A DNA stretch of 64,000 nt from Fructilactobacillus hinvesii (GCF_024029435.1 NZ_CP097118.1:1364001-1428000); one strand, 5' to 3'. Positions 8,059 through 17,597 are shown, counted from the first letter of the stretch. Notes: generated by a model not told the origin, from the sequence alone. A program made the numbers and translations.

Positions 8059-8982
8059 CTAGTTTTTGTACTTTTCGTAATTTTCCTCAATGAAATCTGC
8101 CGAGTTTTGCAATTTGGCTAGTTCTTCTTCGGTCAGTTGCAACGGCACGTCGGCAATGATGCCATCGCGCCCGACAATCACCGGATGAGAAAGGTACACG
8201 TCATATTCAGCGCGGTAGTTCGACACCGGTAACACGGTTTTGGCATCTGACAAAACCACGTTTGCTAAGCGCACAGCGGCCGTTGCCACCCCGTAGCTAG
8301 TGTAACCCTTCCCCTTGAAAACGGCGTAGCCTCCGTGGCGAGCTTCGTGATCCAGAGCATCTAAATCCAGATCCTTAGTTTGAGCCAGTTCTGTCAGTGG
8401 TTGATCTAAGGCTCGCACCGTTGACCAAGCGGTAAACTGAGAGTTCCCATGTTCCCCAAGGTTGTATCCGGTCACAGAGCGCGAATCAATCCCCAATTTT
8501 TCGGCCACGGCTCGTTTCATGCGGGCAGAGTCTAACAGGGTTCCCGTTCCCATTACGTGTTTCTTCGGTAATCCAGTGATTTGTTGGTACAGTTGGGTAA
8601 TCACATCAACCGGGTTGGTAATCGCAATGATAATTCCGTTAAAGCCCGAGTCACGAATCCGGGGAGCAACTTCCTTCACTTGTTCACTGTTGTAAGCCAG
8701 TTCGGAAAAACGATCCTCATTGGCACCATCGTTCAAGCGGATGTTTCCTAACGCGGAAATAATCACGTCCGCATCGGCCAGCGCCGAATAGTCATTAACC
8801 GTGATGTTCGTGTGAAATGGCAGATTAGGCATTGCTTCACGAAAATCAATCGCGTCCGCTGTCACCTTATCCTCATTTTTATCAATTAACACCAAATCGT
8901 CGGTAAAACCATTCGCAACGATGTAGTGGGCAACCGTGGATCCCACGTGCCCCATTCCAATTACTCCAATTTTTCGTGTCAT
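8059..8982 (-). CDS. L-2-hydroxyisocaproate dehydrogenase (L-LDH family)
   Basis: This NAD-dependent enzyme interconverts branched 2-oxo acids and L-2-hydroxy acids, for example 2-oxoisocaproate from leucine catabolism. I place the start at the ATG at 8982 (MTRKIGVIGMGHVG) behind GGGAGGG; an in-frame start nine codons upstream lacks a ribosome site. The 307-residue protein has the Rossmann motif GMGHVG at 9-14, the Asp-Xaa-Xaa-Arg element DSAR at 151-154 and the catalytic His178 in NLGEHGNSQF. The sequence closely resembles L-HicDH of Weissella confusa as I remember it, more than fermentative L-Ldh, so the pyruvate-specific alternative is less likely. Confidence 0.88.
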   Translation of the reverse strand: MTRKIGVIGMGHVGSTVAHYIVANGFTDDLVLIDKNEDKVTADAIDFREAMPNLPFHTNITVNDYSALADADVIISALGNIRLNDGANEDRFSELAYNSEQVKEVAPRIRDSGFNGIIIAITNPVDVITQLYQQITGLPKKHVMGTGTLLDSARMKRAVAEKLGIDSRSVTGYNLGEHGNSQFTAWSTVRALDQPLTELAQTKDLDLDALDHEARHGGYAVFKGKGYTSYGVATAAVRLANVVLSDAKTVLPVSNYRAEYDVYLSHPVIVGRDGIIADVPLQLTEEELAKLQNSADFIEENYEKYKN

Positions 8983-9037
8983 CAAAATCCCTCCCGTTCG
9001 TTGTTGCATATTTTAACACAAGCTTCAGTTTTTGCCA

Positions 9038-9952
9038 TTATTTTTTTAATAATTTGGCAATTTGTTCGATATCTGCAGGAGTTGTTCGGCAACAGCCACC
9101 GATAATGTTCGCACCCGCTGCTAGCCACTCTGGGACTACGTCTGCAAACGTCTGTGAGTGCGCCACGGCTATCCAGGTTTTCGTGACTGGATCGTACACG
9201 TCCCCTGGATTCGGATACACCACGATTGGTTTCTCAGAATGGGCGCGGATGAGTTGAACCGCAGGCAGGACGTTTGCAAATCCAGTGCAGTTAATCCCAA
9301 TGCCACTGACCGCCTGCGCGTGGTCTAACCACTCAACTACCGTTGCTAACGGCGTTCCATCGCTCAAAGTCTGCGGATCCTTAATGCTAAGACTAATCCA
9401 GGTCGGCACTAACTGGGATTGCTCCGCTAGCATCGTGGTCAGCGCTTGAACCTCGGCAAAGTTAGGAATTGTATCGACTGATAACAGATCAACCCCATCA
9501 GCTAAGAGCGTCTGAATCTTTTCTGCATGAAAATCATCATACTCCGCAGGGCTTAGCTTGTAGGCTCCCGTATACTCAGCTCCATTGGCCAAGTAGGCTC
9601 CGTACGGCCCGACACAACCGGCAACCAATCCGTTCGGTTGTACGTCATCACGAGCCCGTTGCGCTAACTGGACTCCTAGCTTGATTAACTCCAAAGCGCG
9701 AGCATGCGTAATCCCCAGCTTGGCAAATGCTGCCACGTTAGCTTGATAGGTATCGGTAATCGCAATCGTAGCCCCCGCTTGAAAGTAACTCGCATGGACT
9801 GCGTAAATGGCCTCCGGATCAGTTAATAACGCATTAGCGGACCACAAGGCATCGTTCGTTTTCACTCCCCGTTTTTCTAACTCTGTTCCCATAGCTCCGT
9901 CTAACACGACCGGAGCTTGTAAACTAGCTGTAATTGGATTGATGGTGGGCAT
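9038..9952 (-). CDS. mmuM: Homocysteine S-methyltransferase MmuM
   Basis: MmuM transfers a methyl group from S-methylmethionine (or SAM) to homocysteine, yielding methionine. The chosen ATG at 9952 follows AAAGGAGG, giving 304 residues. The zinc thiolates are in place: Cys222 in GINCTGF and Cys287-Cys288 in GGCCRTTP. The N-terminal LDGAMGTELEKRG motif is also typical. Its start overlaps the 3' end of the permease gene by 29 bp, so the two form one unit under the methionine T-box at 11345-11615. The enzyme reads as intact even though the permease frame is broken. Confidence 0.93.
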   Translation of the reverse strand: MPTINPITASLQAPVVLDGAMGTELEKRGVKTNDALWSANALLTDPEAIYAVHASYFQAGATIAITDTYQANVAAFAKLGITHARALELIKLGVQLAQRARDDVQPNGLVAGCVGPYGAYLANGAEYTGAYKLSPAEYDDFHAEKIQTLLADGVDLLSVDTIPNFAEVQALTTMLAEQSQLVPTWISLSIKDPQTLSDGTPLATVVEWLDHAQAVSGIGINCTGFANVLPAVQLIRAHSEKPIVVYPNPGDVYDPVTKTWIAVAHSQTFADVVPEWLAAGANIIGGCCRTTPADIEQIAKLLKK

Positions 9953-11321
9953 CCTGGTTCCTCCTTTTTTTCTTCCATTCTTTGCAAGCGTAACCAACAT
10001 AACACACTGCCACAAAGGGAATGGTGACTTCCAGGGCAATTTGCTGGTTAGGATCAAACCAAATTAAAACACACGATAAAAAGCACAAACCAAACGCTAA
10101 CCACGGTAACCAAGGATAGCCTGGCGTCTTAAACTTGAGTTGTGCCACCTTCCCCTGCTGCTTCAACCGTTCTCGAAAGCGAATTTCTGAAAGAGCAATC
10201 GCCATCCACACAAAGACGACCGCCAATCCGGAAATGGAAACCAGTACCAAGTAAACCGTTCCTGCCGCATAGACCGCTGACAGTAACGCCAACACTCCGC
10301 CTAACATACTGGTAACTAAGGCAACCATCGGGATCTGACGTTTGGTGGTCTTTTGAAAAAGCTTAGGAATCACCCCCTGGTTTGCCAGGGACCACAACAT
10401 CCGCGTCGAAGCATAGAGACCGGAATTAGCCGCCGAAATAATGGCGGTTAACACCACAAAGTTCATTAGGTTTCCGGCCCAGGGAATTCCAATTGCCGAG
10501 AGAATTGTCACAAAGGGGCTTTCCGTCACGCCCGCTTTTTGGTACGGCAATAAGGCACTCATAACTACCATGCTCCCAACAAAGAACAAGACTAACCGGC
10601 CCAGGGTCGTACGAATCGCCTTGGGAATCGTTTGTTCCGGATGCTGGGCCTCACCAGCAGTAATCCCAATTAACTCCGTTTCTGAAAAGGCAAAGTTCAC
10701 CGTTAACATGGTGGTGAATACCCCGGCAAAACCATTGGGGAACAATCCATTTTTAGTTAGGTTCTGCAAACCAATGAAGTGCCGCACCCCGTGATATGGT
10801 AAGAAACCAAGAATGGCTCCGGTTCCCAACACAATAAAAGCGACAATCGCAATGACCTTGATGCTGGCCAGCCAAAACTCGGTTGCAGCAAACCACTTCA
10901 CCGAAAAAGCGTTCATCAAAAAGATAACGACAATCAGCAAACTACTCCAGACCCAAACTGGTACCCCAGGCACCCAATGCCACATAATCAGTCCTGCTGC
11001 CGTAAATTCAGAACCCATCGCAATCGTCCAGGTCAACCAGTACAAAAGCGCCACCACAAAACCAGCGCTCGGACCCAAGAATCGTTACGCATAGACATGA
11101 AACGAGCCTGTTTCTGGCATTGCCACCGCTAGTTCTCCCAAACAGAGCATTACAAGATACACAATCACTGCTCCTAAGAGATACGCTAAAATCGTGCCCA
11201 ACGGTCCTGCTTCGTGAATTGTGTAGCCCGAACTCAAAAATAACACGGTTCCGATTACTCCTCCCAGAGAAATCATAAAAATTTGACTTGCAGAAATTTC
11301 CCGCGCTAAATGTTGTTGCAC
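9924..11321 (-). pseudogene. mmuP: Amino-acid permease (MmuP-like, APC family), interrupted by an in-frame TAA
   Basis: The full frame of 466 codons matches S-methylmethionine/amino-acid APC permeases. It opens with the consensus [17 protein letters not shown] segment (start codon GTG at 11321), keeps [18 protein letters not shown], then hits TAA at 11085-11087 and continues in the same frame with RFLGPSAGFVVALLYWLTWT and the rest of the transporter. A CAA-to-TAA transition would explain it. The distal part still predicts about ten membrane helices and shows no further damage, so the lesion looks recent. It is T-box controlled and upstream of mmuM. Stop readthrough or a sequencing error are the alternatives to a true null. 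Confidence 0.85.
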
Positions 11322-11344
11322 GTTATCACCACTTTCTCGTTAAA

Positions 11345-11615
11345 TAAAAAAACACCCGTCCTCTAAAAAGGACGAGTGTTCCCGTGGTGCCACCTTTATT
11401 CCTCCACCTCTCACAAAGTGAAGCTCAGCAGTTACGCTGGTGAAGCAGCATAACTGAGTCGTGATATCGGTTTCCACCCCGCGTGAAGCTTATGATTCAC
11501 CCCACGACCACTACACAGCCCATCTTCAGTCGGTTAATTTCATCCTTTCGCACCACCCAAGGACTCGCTGGGAAACGCTCCGACTTACTCAACTGTCACG
11601 GTTCTTTGCTAATTT
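11345..11615 (-). promoter_or_regulatory. T-box riboswitch with a methionine (AUG) specifier
   Basis: Stem I is closed by CAG/CTG and AGTCGG/CCGACT. Between them an internal loop has AGTA on the 5' side and GAAGATGGG on the 3' side, the loop-E and specifier pattern GAA-N-XXX. This gives AUG at 11521-11523. The distal loop GGTGGTGCGA and the T-box core GGTGGCACCACG (about 11383-11394) are present, followed by a terminator with stem ACACTCGTCC/GGACGGGTGT and T7. Met T-boxes are known in Lactobacillales, and the downstream genes are mmuP and mmuM. One oddity is that the tRNA-end bulge reads UGGC, not the UGGU expected for an A discriminator. Confidence 0.9.
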
Positions 11616-11621
11616 GCTCTT

Positions 11622-11650
11622 AGTGTAGCGTGCCTTTTCCGAAGTGTCAA
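11622..11650 (-). promoter_or_regulatory. Promoter of the T-box-mmuP-mmuM unit
   Basis: On the minus strand TTGACA (11645-11650) and TACACT (11622-11627) are spaced by exactly 17 bp. Initiation near 11615 places the whole T-box in the leader. Confidence 0.8.
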
Positions 11651-11817
11651 CTACCCATTGAGTCAATTTAGCACTAATTTACTAACTAATTCATCCAAAT
11701 TAATAAAATCGTTTGTAATTGTCTGTAAAAGCCCCGTACCATGAACATTAAGTTTTAGGTATCAAGCAAAAAGCGAACTTTAAAAGCATTTTTCCACTAA
11801 ATTAACCTAATTTCCGT

Positions 11818-11846
11818 TTGACAAGCTTCCTGTTTTTCGGAATAAT
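11818..11846 (+). promoter_or_regulatory. Promoter of the oxidase-like pseudogene
   Basis: TTGACA at 11818-11823 and AATAAT at 11841-11846 have a 17-bp spacer and lie about 35 bp before an AAAGGAGGAG ribosome site. The promoter is intact although the gene is not. The stretch 11651-11817 between the two divergent promoters holds nothing else I recognise. Confidence 0.65.
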
Positions 11847-11880
11847 CAGCTGCAACTGATGTTTTGCAAAAGGAGGAGTT

Positions 11881-13014
11881 ATGATGAAACCCATTTATGA
11901 TTTAGCCGTGATTGGAACCGGCTCAGTGGGAGCAGCAGCGGGCTATTATGCTGGAAAAGCTGGCCTCTCGGTCTTAGAAATTGATGCCGATGTTCCTCCC
12001 CACGAGGATGGTTCTCATCACGGTCAAACCCGTCTGATTCGACATGCGTATGGAGAAGGAGCTCAATACGTACCATTAGTGTTAGCGGCCCAACGGCTTT
12101 GGAAGGAGCTGGCCCAGCAAACCGGCCACTCCATTTTTCACCAAACCGGAATTCTTAGCGTGGCTCAGCCCGATTCCCCCTTCCTAACCTAGTTAGTTAG
12201 CAGCGCGGAACAATTTCAAATTCCCCTCACTTCTTTGAGTGCCACTGAAATTACGGATCACTATCCAAACTGGCATTTTTCCGCTGACTACCAAGCACTC
12301 TTAGAACCGACCGGGGGCTATCTCGAATCCGAAACGGCCATTACGGCCTACATCCAGTTCGCTCGTAAAATTGGAGTGCAGCAAGAATTTAATCAACCGG
12401 TCCGAAAATTCCGCTCGTTAGCAAACGGTCAGGTTGAAATTACGACCACGCAGGGTAGTTATCGAGCTCGCCACGTTGCGATTACAGCGGGCACCTGGGT
12501 CAAGACCCTCTTACCGAAGTTACCCATCCAACCAATTCGTAAGGTTTTTAGTTGGTTTAAAACCGCGGATCAGCGGTTAACGGAAGCAGCCGGCTTTCCT
12601 GGTTTTACCGTGGAGTTAACCGACGGAAATACCTTTTATGGCTTTCCCGGGACCAACGGCACCATCAAAATTGGCCGCCACAACGGTGGTCAACCAATTA
12701 CTAATTCCGCGGAGCGCACTCCCTTTGGCAGTTATCCCGAAGATTATCACGAAATCGATCCATTGTTAGATCATCATCTCACCGGAACAACTGGCTTAGA
12801 TCACGGCGGGGCTTGTACCTATGATCTCACTTCCGACCAGAACTTCATCATTGACTACCTACCGAATCAGCGTAATATCCAGATCGTTACGGGCCTCAGC
12901 GGTCACGGCTTTAAGTTTGCCAGTGTCCTAGGTAAAATCATTGCCGAGCGAGCGGAAAACCAGCTAGATCAATTCGATTTAACGCCTTTTAAACTAGACC
13001 GTTTCCAGAACTAA
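11881..13014 (+). pseudogene. Sarcosine/N-methyltryptophan oxidase-like FAD enzyme, interrupted by an in-frame TAG
   Basis: The 378-codon frame is full length for the MSOX/MTOX family of covalently flavinylated amine oxidases. It starts with the FAD-binding [21 protein letters not shown] segment, then [17 protein letters not shown], and ends with ACTYDLTSDQNFIIDYLP (the cysteine that normally binds FAD) and GLSGHGFKFASVLGKI. TAG at 12190-12192 follows FLT and the same frame resumes with LVSSAEQFQIPL; CAG-to-TAG would explain it. The ribosome site and promoter are intact. The first 103 residues could not make an enzyme alone, and the rest lacks the nucleotide-binding motif. Confidence 0.87.
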
Positions 13015-13054
13015 AAAAGCTTGGCAGTAAAGTATCATCCACTGCCAAGCTTTT
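13015..13054. terminator. Bidirectional terminator between the oxidase pseudogene and mprF
   Basis: AAAAGCTTGGCAGT and its exact complement enclose a 12-nt loop, ending in TTTT; the A-rich left arm gives a T run for the opposite strand. It separates convergent genes. Confidence 0.85.
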
Positions 13055-13056
13055 CC

Positions 13057-15603
13057 TTATTGTTGTTTAGGGCGTTCGTTCACAACCCACAATAACTGTA
13101 ACATCGTGAAGACCAGGGAGTTATTCTTCCGGTACACAAAGTACTTCGATTCCCATTTGTCCACGTATTTTTCCTTGTAGGAACGCAACCCTTGGAAACT
13201 ATAGAAAGCATCCCCATACTCATAAATTAAATGAGCAATCTTTTCGTTAATAAAACTAAAGCGGGAGTTTCCCACGTTAGCCAACGGAGCCATTCCCAGG
13301 TTAAACCATTGGTACCCTTGATCCTTAGAGTACTGGAACAGGTTGATGAAAATCCCATCCATGACTCCTGACGGGGCACTGGAACTAGATCGCATCAAGT
13401 CAATCGAGGTCATCTTATGATCCCCGGTCGGCATGATGTTCGCAAAGGCCACAATCTTTTGGTCTTCATCCCTGAAAACCGCAATTGGCGCCTGGTTTAG
13501 GTAGTACGGATCAAAGAAGCCGAGCGAAAAGCCCTTTTCTTCCCGACCCCCTAGCCATTCATCAGAAATTTCCTTTAATTCCCCTAAAAGTTCATCGCTA
13601 AACGGTGGCTGCAGGATCTCAAAGTGATAGCCGTCCCGGTCAAACTTGTGCATCAATGCCCGTTCGCCCCGGTGGCGTTTTCCAACCAGGGTAAACTCGT
13701 TTAAGTTCACCTGACCTTCTTCTCCGGCCTTGATGAAGTCAAAGCCCTTATCATGCAATAGCATCGTCAGCGATTCACTAACTTCATAGAAGACCAAGGT
13801 TAGGTCAGCATTATCGGCATCCAGCATGAACTGATCAATGGCAGCTTCCAGTTTGGCTTGATTTCCAAACGGTTCCCCCATGATGATCAATTTATTGGCC
13901 TTTTGCCGGTACATAAAGACGATCTGATCCTCGCCGTCTTCTGTGTAAAAGTAAATCCGCTTATCACGTAGAAAGGCCAAGTGACTGACTTCGTTTCCAC
14001 CGTATTGATCAATTACCTTTCCGATGCGATCACCATCGAAGGGTTGATCCAGCCAGTCTAGGTTTGCATAGGTTAAGACCCGGTAGAGACCATACAGAAT
14101 ACAGAGGGCAATCACAAAACCAATCAACCCGACGACCCAGGTTTGTTGGGATGGAAGAAGATAAGCATTCGTCAATCGGAAATGACGGTGATTACCCACA
14201 ATCAAACCAACTAAGACGTAGAGAGCAAAGGTTGCCACAAAGAGACCAGCATCTGTAATCAATGCTCCCCAGGAGTAAGTTAATCGTTTGCGGTAGAGTC
14301 CCTTCCGTGCTAACCAGAGACACAGCAGAATAAAGCAGAGGAACAATGCCAGTGGCAGTGGGAAGTCTTCCTTCCATAGGGTGTTAGCAATCGCAAAGAC
14401 CAGCAGAATCACCGTGGGCCAAAAGGCTTTTTGGACCCGGGCCCCCACTCCCCGGGCCAATCCAATTAACAAACAGCCCACAATCACGTTCGAGAGTTGC
14501 CCTAAAAAGTAGAGGGTAAAAGGTGCTAACGAAAGGTATAGTGGGTTCACCAGCACCACGTTGGGGACCGTTGCCAACAGAATCATCATGATTCCAGAGA
14601 AATACATGAAGAAAGTCACGATTAGTTGAGATGAACGTTGCACGATGTTAGCCGGAATGTCATCTAGGAATTTATTAAACCGTTGCAACAGTTCCTGCGC
14701 AAACAAAATTACTCCAATTCCAAACGGAATGAAGTAGTAAAAAACCCGGTACAACAGAACCCACACGGTGGCCGTCGTAGGTGAAACACCAAGGTAGCCC
14801 AGCCCCGTAATCATTGCCAAATCGAAAGTTCCAAGCCCCCCAGGCAGCATCGAAATGACTCCAATTACGTTGGCAGCAATGAAGAGCGGAAAAACGCTGG
14901 CAAAGTTGATGTGCAGGTTCATGAACATTCCAATGATAATGAAGAAAATGCCACAACTACCCCACTCCAAACAGGAGCCGATGATTAACTTAATTTCTCG
15001 CTTAATTGTTAAATCAGCGAAAAACTCTGAATTGTTAAAGCGGGTAAACAAGAAAATCACGGGGAAGTAAATTCCTCCCCCTAACAGAAATGGCCAATAA
15101 CGATGAAATTGGGTTCCCACGCCAAAGCCATAAATCATCACTAACGATACCAAACAGTAGGTTGAGAGTCCGGCCAATAAAAACAGGGCAATTTTAGAAA
15201 TCGCATAGAGCACTTGCTTTTTGCTGGCGTTCTTACTATAAAAGCTCGCCCGCAAGCTTGCTCCTAAAAAGCCACCAAAACCAGCAATGTTGGTAAAGCT
15301 ATTGGTAATCCATCCACTCTTGATGATGTACCACGGTTTAAATTTCCCGGGCAAAAACTCAACAATTGTAAAGTCATACGTTAGCATTGGAGTGACCGCT
15401 AACAGCCCTAGCACGATTAAAATTAACAGGTGCGTCGGGGACTGCGAGGCTAAACTAGCTCGCATCTGTCGGCCGTTAATTTCTTGTAGGATGTTGTGGC
15501 CTTCGTAGATTACAAAAACCACCATCACTAACAGAAACAGAATCTTGAGCACGTTCAGATAGCGGTTAAACCAGTCCGATACTCGTTTAATAAAATTTTT
15601 CAC
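13057..15603 (-). CDS. mprF: Phosphatidylglycerol lysyltransferase/flippase MprF
   Basis: MprF transfers an amino acid from aminoacyl-tRNA to phosphatidylglycerol and flips the product outward, reducing surface charge and cationic peptide binding. The start is taken as the GTG at 15603 behind GGAGGAAACCT, giving 848 residues, the usual size. The N-terminal two thirds is a multi-helix membrane domain with the GGLGTFDLAM motif typical of the UPF0104 flippase part. The C-terminal third is the DUF2156 GNAT-like synthase with MDGIFINLFQYSKDQGYQWFNLGMAPL. It is monocistronic between terminators. Lysine versus alanine specificity cannot be read from sequence. Confidence 0.93.
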   Translation of the reverse strand: MKNFIKRVSDWFNRYLNVLKILFLLVMVVFVIYEGHNILQEINGRQMRASLASQSPTHLLILIVLGLLAVTPMLTYDFTIVEFLPGKFKPWYIIKSGWITNSFTNIAGFGGFLGASLRASFYSKNASKKQVLYAISKIALFLLAGLSTYCLVSLVMIYGFGVGTQFHRYWPFLLGGGIYFPVIFLFTRFNNSEFFADLTIKREIKLIIGSCLEWGSCGIFFIIIGMFMNLHINFASVFPLFIAANVIGVISMLPGGLGTFDLAMITGLGYLGVSPTTATVWVLLYRVFYYFIPFGIGVILFAQELLQRFNKFLDDIPANIVQRSSQLIVTFFMYFSGIMMILLATVPNVVLVNPLYLSLAPFTLYFLGQLSNVIVGCLLIGLARGVGARVQKAFWPTVILLVFAIANTLWKEDFPLPLALFLCFILLCLWLARKGLYRKRLTYSWGALITDAGLFVATFALYVLVGLIVGNHRHFRLTNAYLLPSQQTWVVGLIGFVIALCILYGLYRVLTYANLDWLDQPFDGDRIGKVIDQYGGNEVSHLAFLRDKRIYFYTEDGEDQIVFMYRQKANKLIIMGEPFGNQAKLEAAIDQFMLDADNADLTLVFYEVSESLTMLLHDKGFDFIKAGEEGQVNLNEFTLVGKRHRGERALMHKFDRDGYHFEILQPPFSDELLGELKEISDEWLGGREEKGFSLGFFDPYYLNQAPIAVFRDEDQKIVAFANIMPTGDHKMTSIDLMRSSSSAPSGVMDGIFINLFQYSKDQGYQWFNLGMAPLANVGNSRFSFINEKIAHLIYEYGDAFYSFQGLRSYKEKYVDKWESKYFVYRKNNSLVFTMLQLLWVVNERPKQQ

Positions 15604-15658
15604 AGGTTTCCTCCAAAGGTCTGGTCGCCTTGTGTTTTTCTCAATCAAAATCCTCCTA

Positions 15659-15691
15659 GTAAAAAAGGATGTGTGAGAAACACACATCCTT
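15659..15691 (-). terminator. Terminator of the rplJ-rplL operon
   Basis: The minus strand reads AAGGATGTGTG, loop, CACACATCCTT, then T6. It lies just beyond the rplL stop and before mprF. Confidence 0.9.
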
Positions 15692-15708
15692 GCTTACGAA
15701 GACTAAGA

Positions 15709-16074
15709 CTACTTAAGCGTAACAGTAGCACCTTGAGCTTCAAGTTTTTCTTTAATATCGTTAGCTTCGTCTTCTGAAAGACCTTCCTTAACGATTGATG
15801 GAGCTTCATCAACCATTGCCTTAGATTCTTTCAAACCAAGACCAGTGATGTTTTTGATTTCCTTGATAACCTTGATCTTACCAGCACCACCAGAAGTTAA
15901 TTCAACGTCAAACGTTGACTTAGCAGCACCATCACCACCAGCAGCACCACCAGCGGCAACTGGAGCAGCAGCTGAAACATCAAATTCGTCTTCGATTGCT
16001 TTTACCAAATCGTTTAAATCAGTAATAGAAGCATCTTTTAATTGTGAAATAATTGCATCTTTATCAAAAGCCAT
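15709..16074 (-). CDS. rplL: 50S ribosomal protein L7/L12
   Basis: L7/L12 forms the ribosomal stalk that recruits translation GTPases. The 121-residue acidic protein has the N-terminal dimerisation helix, an Ala/Gly hinge ([20 protein letters not shown]) and the conserved C-terminal domain with [27 protein letters not shown]. It follows rplJ by 34 bp and precedes the operon terminator. Nothing is odd. Confidence 0.98.
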   Translation of the reverse strand: MAFDKDAIISQLKDASITDLNDLVKAIEDEFDVSAAAPVAAGGAAGGDGAAKSTFDVELTSGGAGKIKVIKEIKNITGLGLKESKAMVDEAPSIVKEGLSEDEANDIKEKLEAQGATVTLK

Positions 16075-16108
16075 TTTTATTCCTCCTCATAGGACAGTCA
16101 TTTTTATA

Positions 16109-16621
16109 TTATGCGGCGTCATCGTCGTCTGATTTGCTATCAGCCACAGCTTTAACAGCGTAGGCAACGTTCCGAACTGGTGATTGTAACATACTTGCAA
16201 GGGTAGCAAGCAATTCATCACGACTAGGCAACGTAGCAAATTCGTTAATCTTATCAAGGGAAGCAACTTCACCTTCGATAATTCCACCCTTAATTTCAAG
16301 AGCGTCGTGATCTTCAGCGAACTTCTTCAAGATTTTAGCAGGAGCAATTGGATCTTCGTGAGAGAAGGCAACCGCACTAGGACCATTGAAGACATCCTTT
16401 AAGTCGGTGTGACCACTTTCATCAGCAGCCCGTTCCAAAATCTTGTTTTTGATCACCATTAATTTTACACCGTTATCACGTAATTCTTTCCGTAATTCAG
16501 TGTCTTGAGCAACCGTTAACCCCCGGGAGTTAACTACGATAGCTGAAACTGCTTCTTTAAAATCATCAGCAACTTCAGTTACCTTCTTTGCTTTTGCATC
16601 AATAACTTCTTTCTTTGGCAT
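16109..16621 (-). CDS. rplJ: 50S ribosomal protein L10
   Basis: L10 anchors the L7/L12 dimers to 23S rRNA. The 170-residue product begins [20 protein letters not shown] and contains the family core [24 protein letters not shown]. It sits directly below an L10 leader (16635-16757), where excess L10-L7/L12 complex is known to act by attenuation, and upstream of rplL in its normal two-gene operon. Confidence 0.98.
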   Translation of the reverse strand: MPKKEVIDAKAKKVTEVADDFKEAVSAIVVNSRGLTVAQDTELRKELRDNGVKLMVIKNKILERAADESGHTDLKDVFNGPSAVAFSHEDPIAPAKILKKFAEDHDALEIKGGIIEGEVASLDKINEFATLPSRDELLATLASMLQSPVRNVAYAVKAVADSKSDDDDAA

Positions 16622-16634
16622 AATTTCACCTCCC

Positions 16635-16757
16635 GTTTAAAATTGGGACCTAATAAAAAATCCCTATGCTCGCCAAAACATAAGGAAAAGTCGTTAAACT
16701 AAACTCCTCGGCAGGCATTAATTAAGACCATTACGGTCACCTGAGTCTTAGGCGATT
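16635..16757 (-). promoter_or_regulatory. L10 leader (ribosomal protein autoregulation) with attenuator
   Basis: The minus-strand leader holds the conserved word TAATGCCTGCCGAGGAG and flanking GACTCAG...GGTCTTAATT pairing seen in Firmicute L10 leaders. It is followed by a terminator-like hairpin, CCTTATG...CATAGGG with T6, at about 16655-16685. Binding of L10(L12)4 is expected to favour termination. Confidence 0.85.
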
Positions 16758-16771
16758 CATATTCAATTAAC

Positions 16772-16800
16772 AATTTATCATAATTATGACTAGTCGTCAA
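16772..16800 (-). promoter_or_regulatory. Promoter of rplJ-rplL
   Basis: TTGACG (16795-16800) and TAAATT (16772-16777) are 17 bp apart on the minus strand, immediately upstream of the L10 leader. Confidence 0.6.
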
Positions 16801-16828
16801 TCTGAGATTTTTTAGCGTTCATCGTTAA

Positions 16829-17521
16829 CTAGAATGATTCAGGAGCAACCTTCACACCTGGTCCAAACGTTGATGAAACTGAGATATTTTGGATGTAAGT
16901 TCCCTTCACAGTTGAAGGACGGTTCTTAACCAAGATATCTTGAACGGTCTTGAAGTTTTCCACTAACTTGTCAGCGTCAAACGATGCTTTCCCGATCGCA
17001 ACGGCAATGTTTCCGTCCCGGTCCGTCCGGTAAGTAACTTGACCGGCTTTGGCATCTTTAACGGCTTTTTCAACGTCCATGGTAACAGTCCCCGTCTTCG
17101 GGTTAGGCATTAAGCCCTTTGGTCCTAAGACCCGACCTAAACGACCAACTTGTGCCATCATGTCTGGCGTAGAAATCGCAACGTCAAAGTCTAACCAGCC
17201 GTCCATAATCCGTTGAGCCAAGTCATCTTCACCAACGACATCGGCACCAGCAGCTTCAGCTTCTTTAGCCTTGTCACCCTTAGCGAAAACAACTACCGTT
17301 TGATCTTTACCAGTTCCGTTAGGAAGCACTACGGCTCCCCGTAACTGTTGATCAGCTTGTTTCGTGTCCACGTTTAACTTGATAACGGCTTCGATGGAGT
17401 CATCAAAGTTAGCAGTGTCTAATTTTTGGACGAGCTTAACTGCTTCATCAACTGGGTAAGCTTTACTCTTGTCGATTTGTTCAGCAGCTGCTCTGTATTT
17501 TTTCCCTCTTGTACGAGCCAT
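16829..17521 (-). CDS. rplA: 50S ribosomal protein L1
   Basis: L1 is the mobile stalk protein at the ribosomal E site and commonly a translational repressor of rplKA. I use the ATG at 17521 ([17 protein letters not shown]), which follows AAGGAGGAAATTAC and gives 230 residues, the normal length. The in-frame ATG six codons upstream overlaps the ribosome site. The signature [21 protein letters not shown] and C-terminal [19 protein letters not shown] are intact. It is separated from rplK by about 100 bp that carry a perfect hairpin. Confidence 0.97.
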   Translation of the reverse strand: MARTRGKKYRAAAEQIDKSKAYPVDEAVKLVQKLDTANFDDSIEAVIKLNVDTKQADQQLRGAVVLPNGTGKDQTVVVFAKGDKAKEAEAAGADVVGEDDLAQRIMDGWLDFDVAISTPDMMAQVGRLGRVLGPKGLMPNPKTGTVTMDVEKAVKDAKAGQVTYRTDRDGNIAVAIGKASFDADKLVENFKTVQDILVKNRPSTVKGTYIQNISVSSTFGPGVKVAPESF

Positions 17522-17577
17522 GTAATTTCCTCCTTGCAAATGTGGTGATGACGGAAAGAATATCCTCCCACGCTCAC

Positions 17578-17597
17578 ACGCTATCTTTTGATAGCGT
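17578..17597 (-). promoter_or_regulatory. Perfect hairpin in the rplK-rplA spacer
   Basis: ACGCTATC-TTTT-GATAGCGT forms an 8-bp stem with a 4-nt loop, about 57 nt before the rplA start. There is no T tract, so it is not a terminator. An L1 binding or mRNA processing site is possible but unproven. Confidence 0.5.

Noticed and set aside
11085-11087. Selenocysteine or other recoding at the mmuP stop
   Set aside because: The codon is TAA, not TGA, and I see no recoding structure; a nonsense mutation is simpler.
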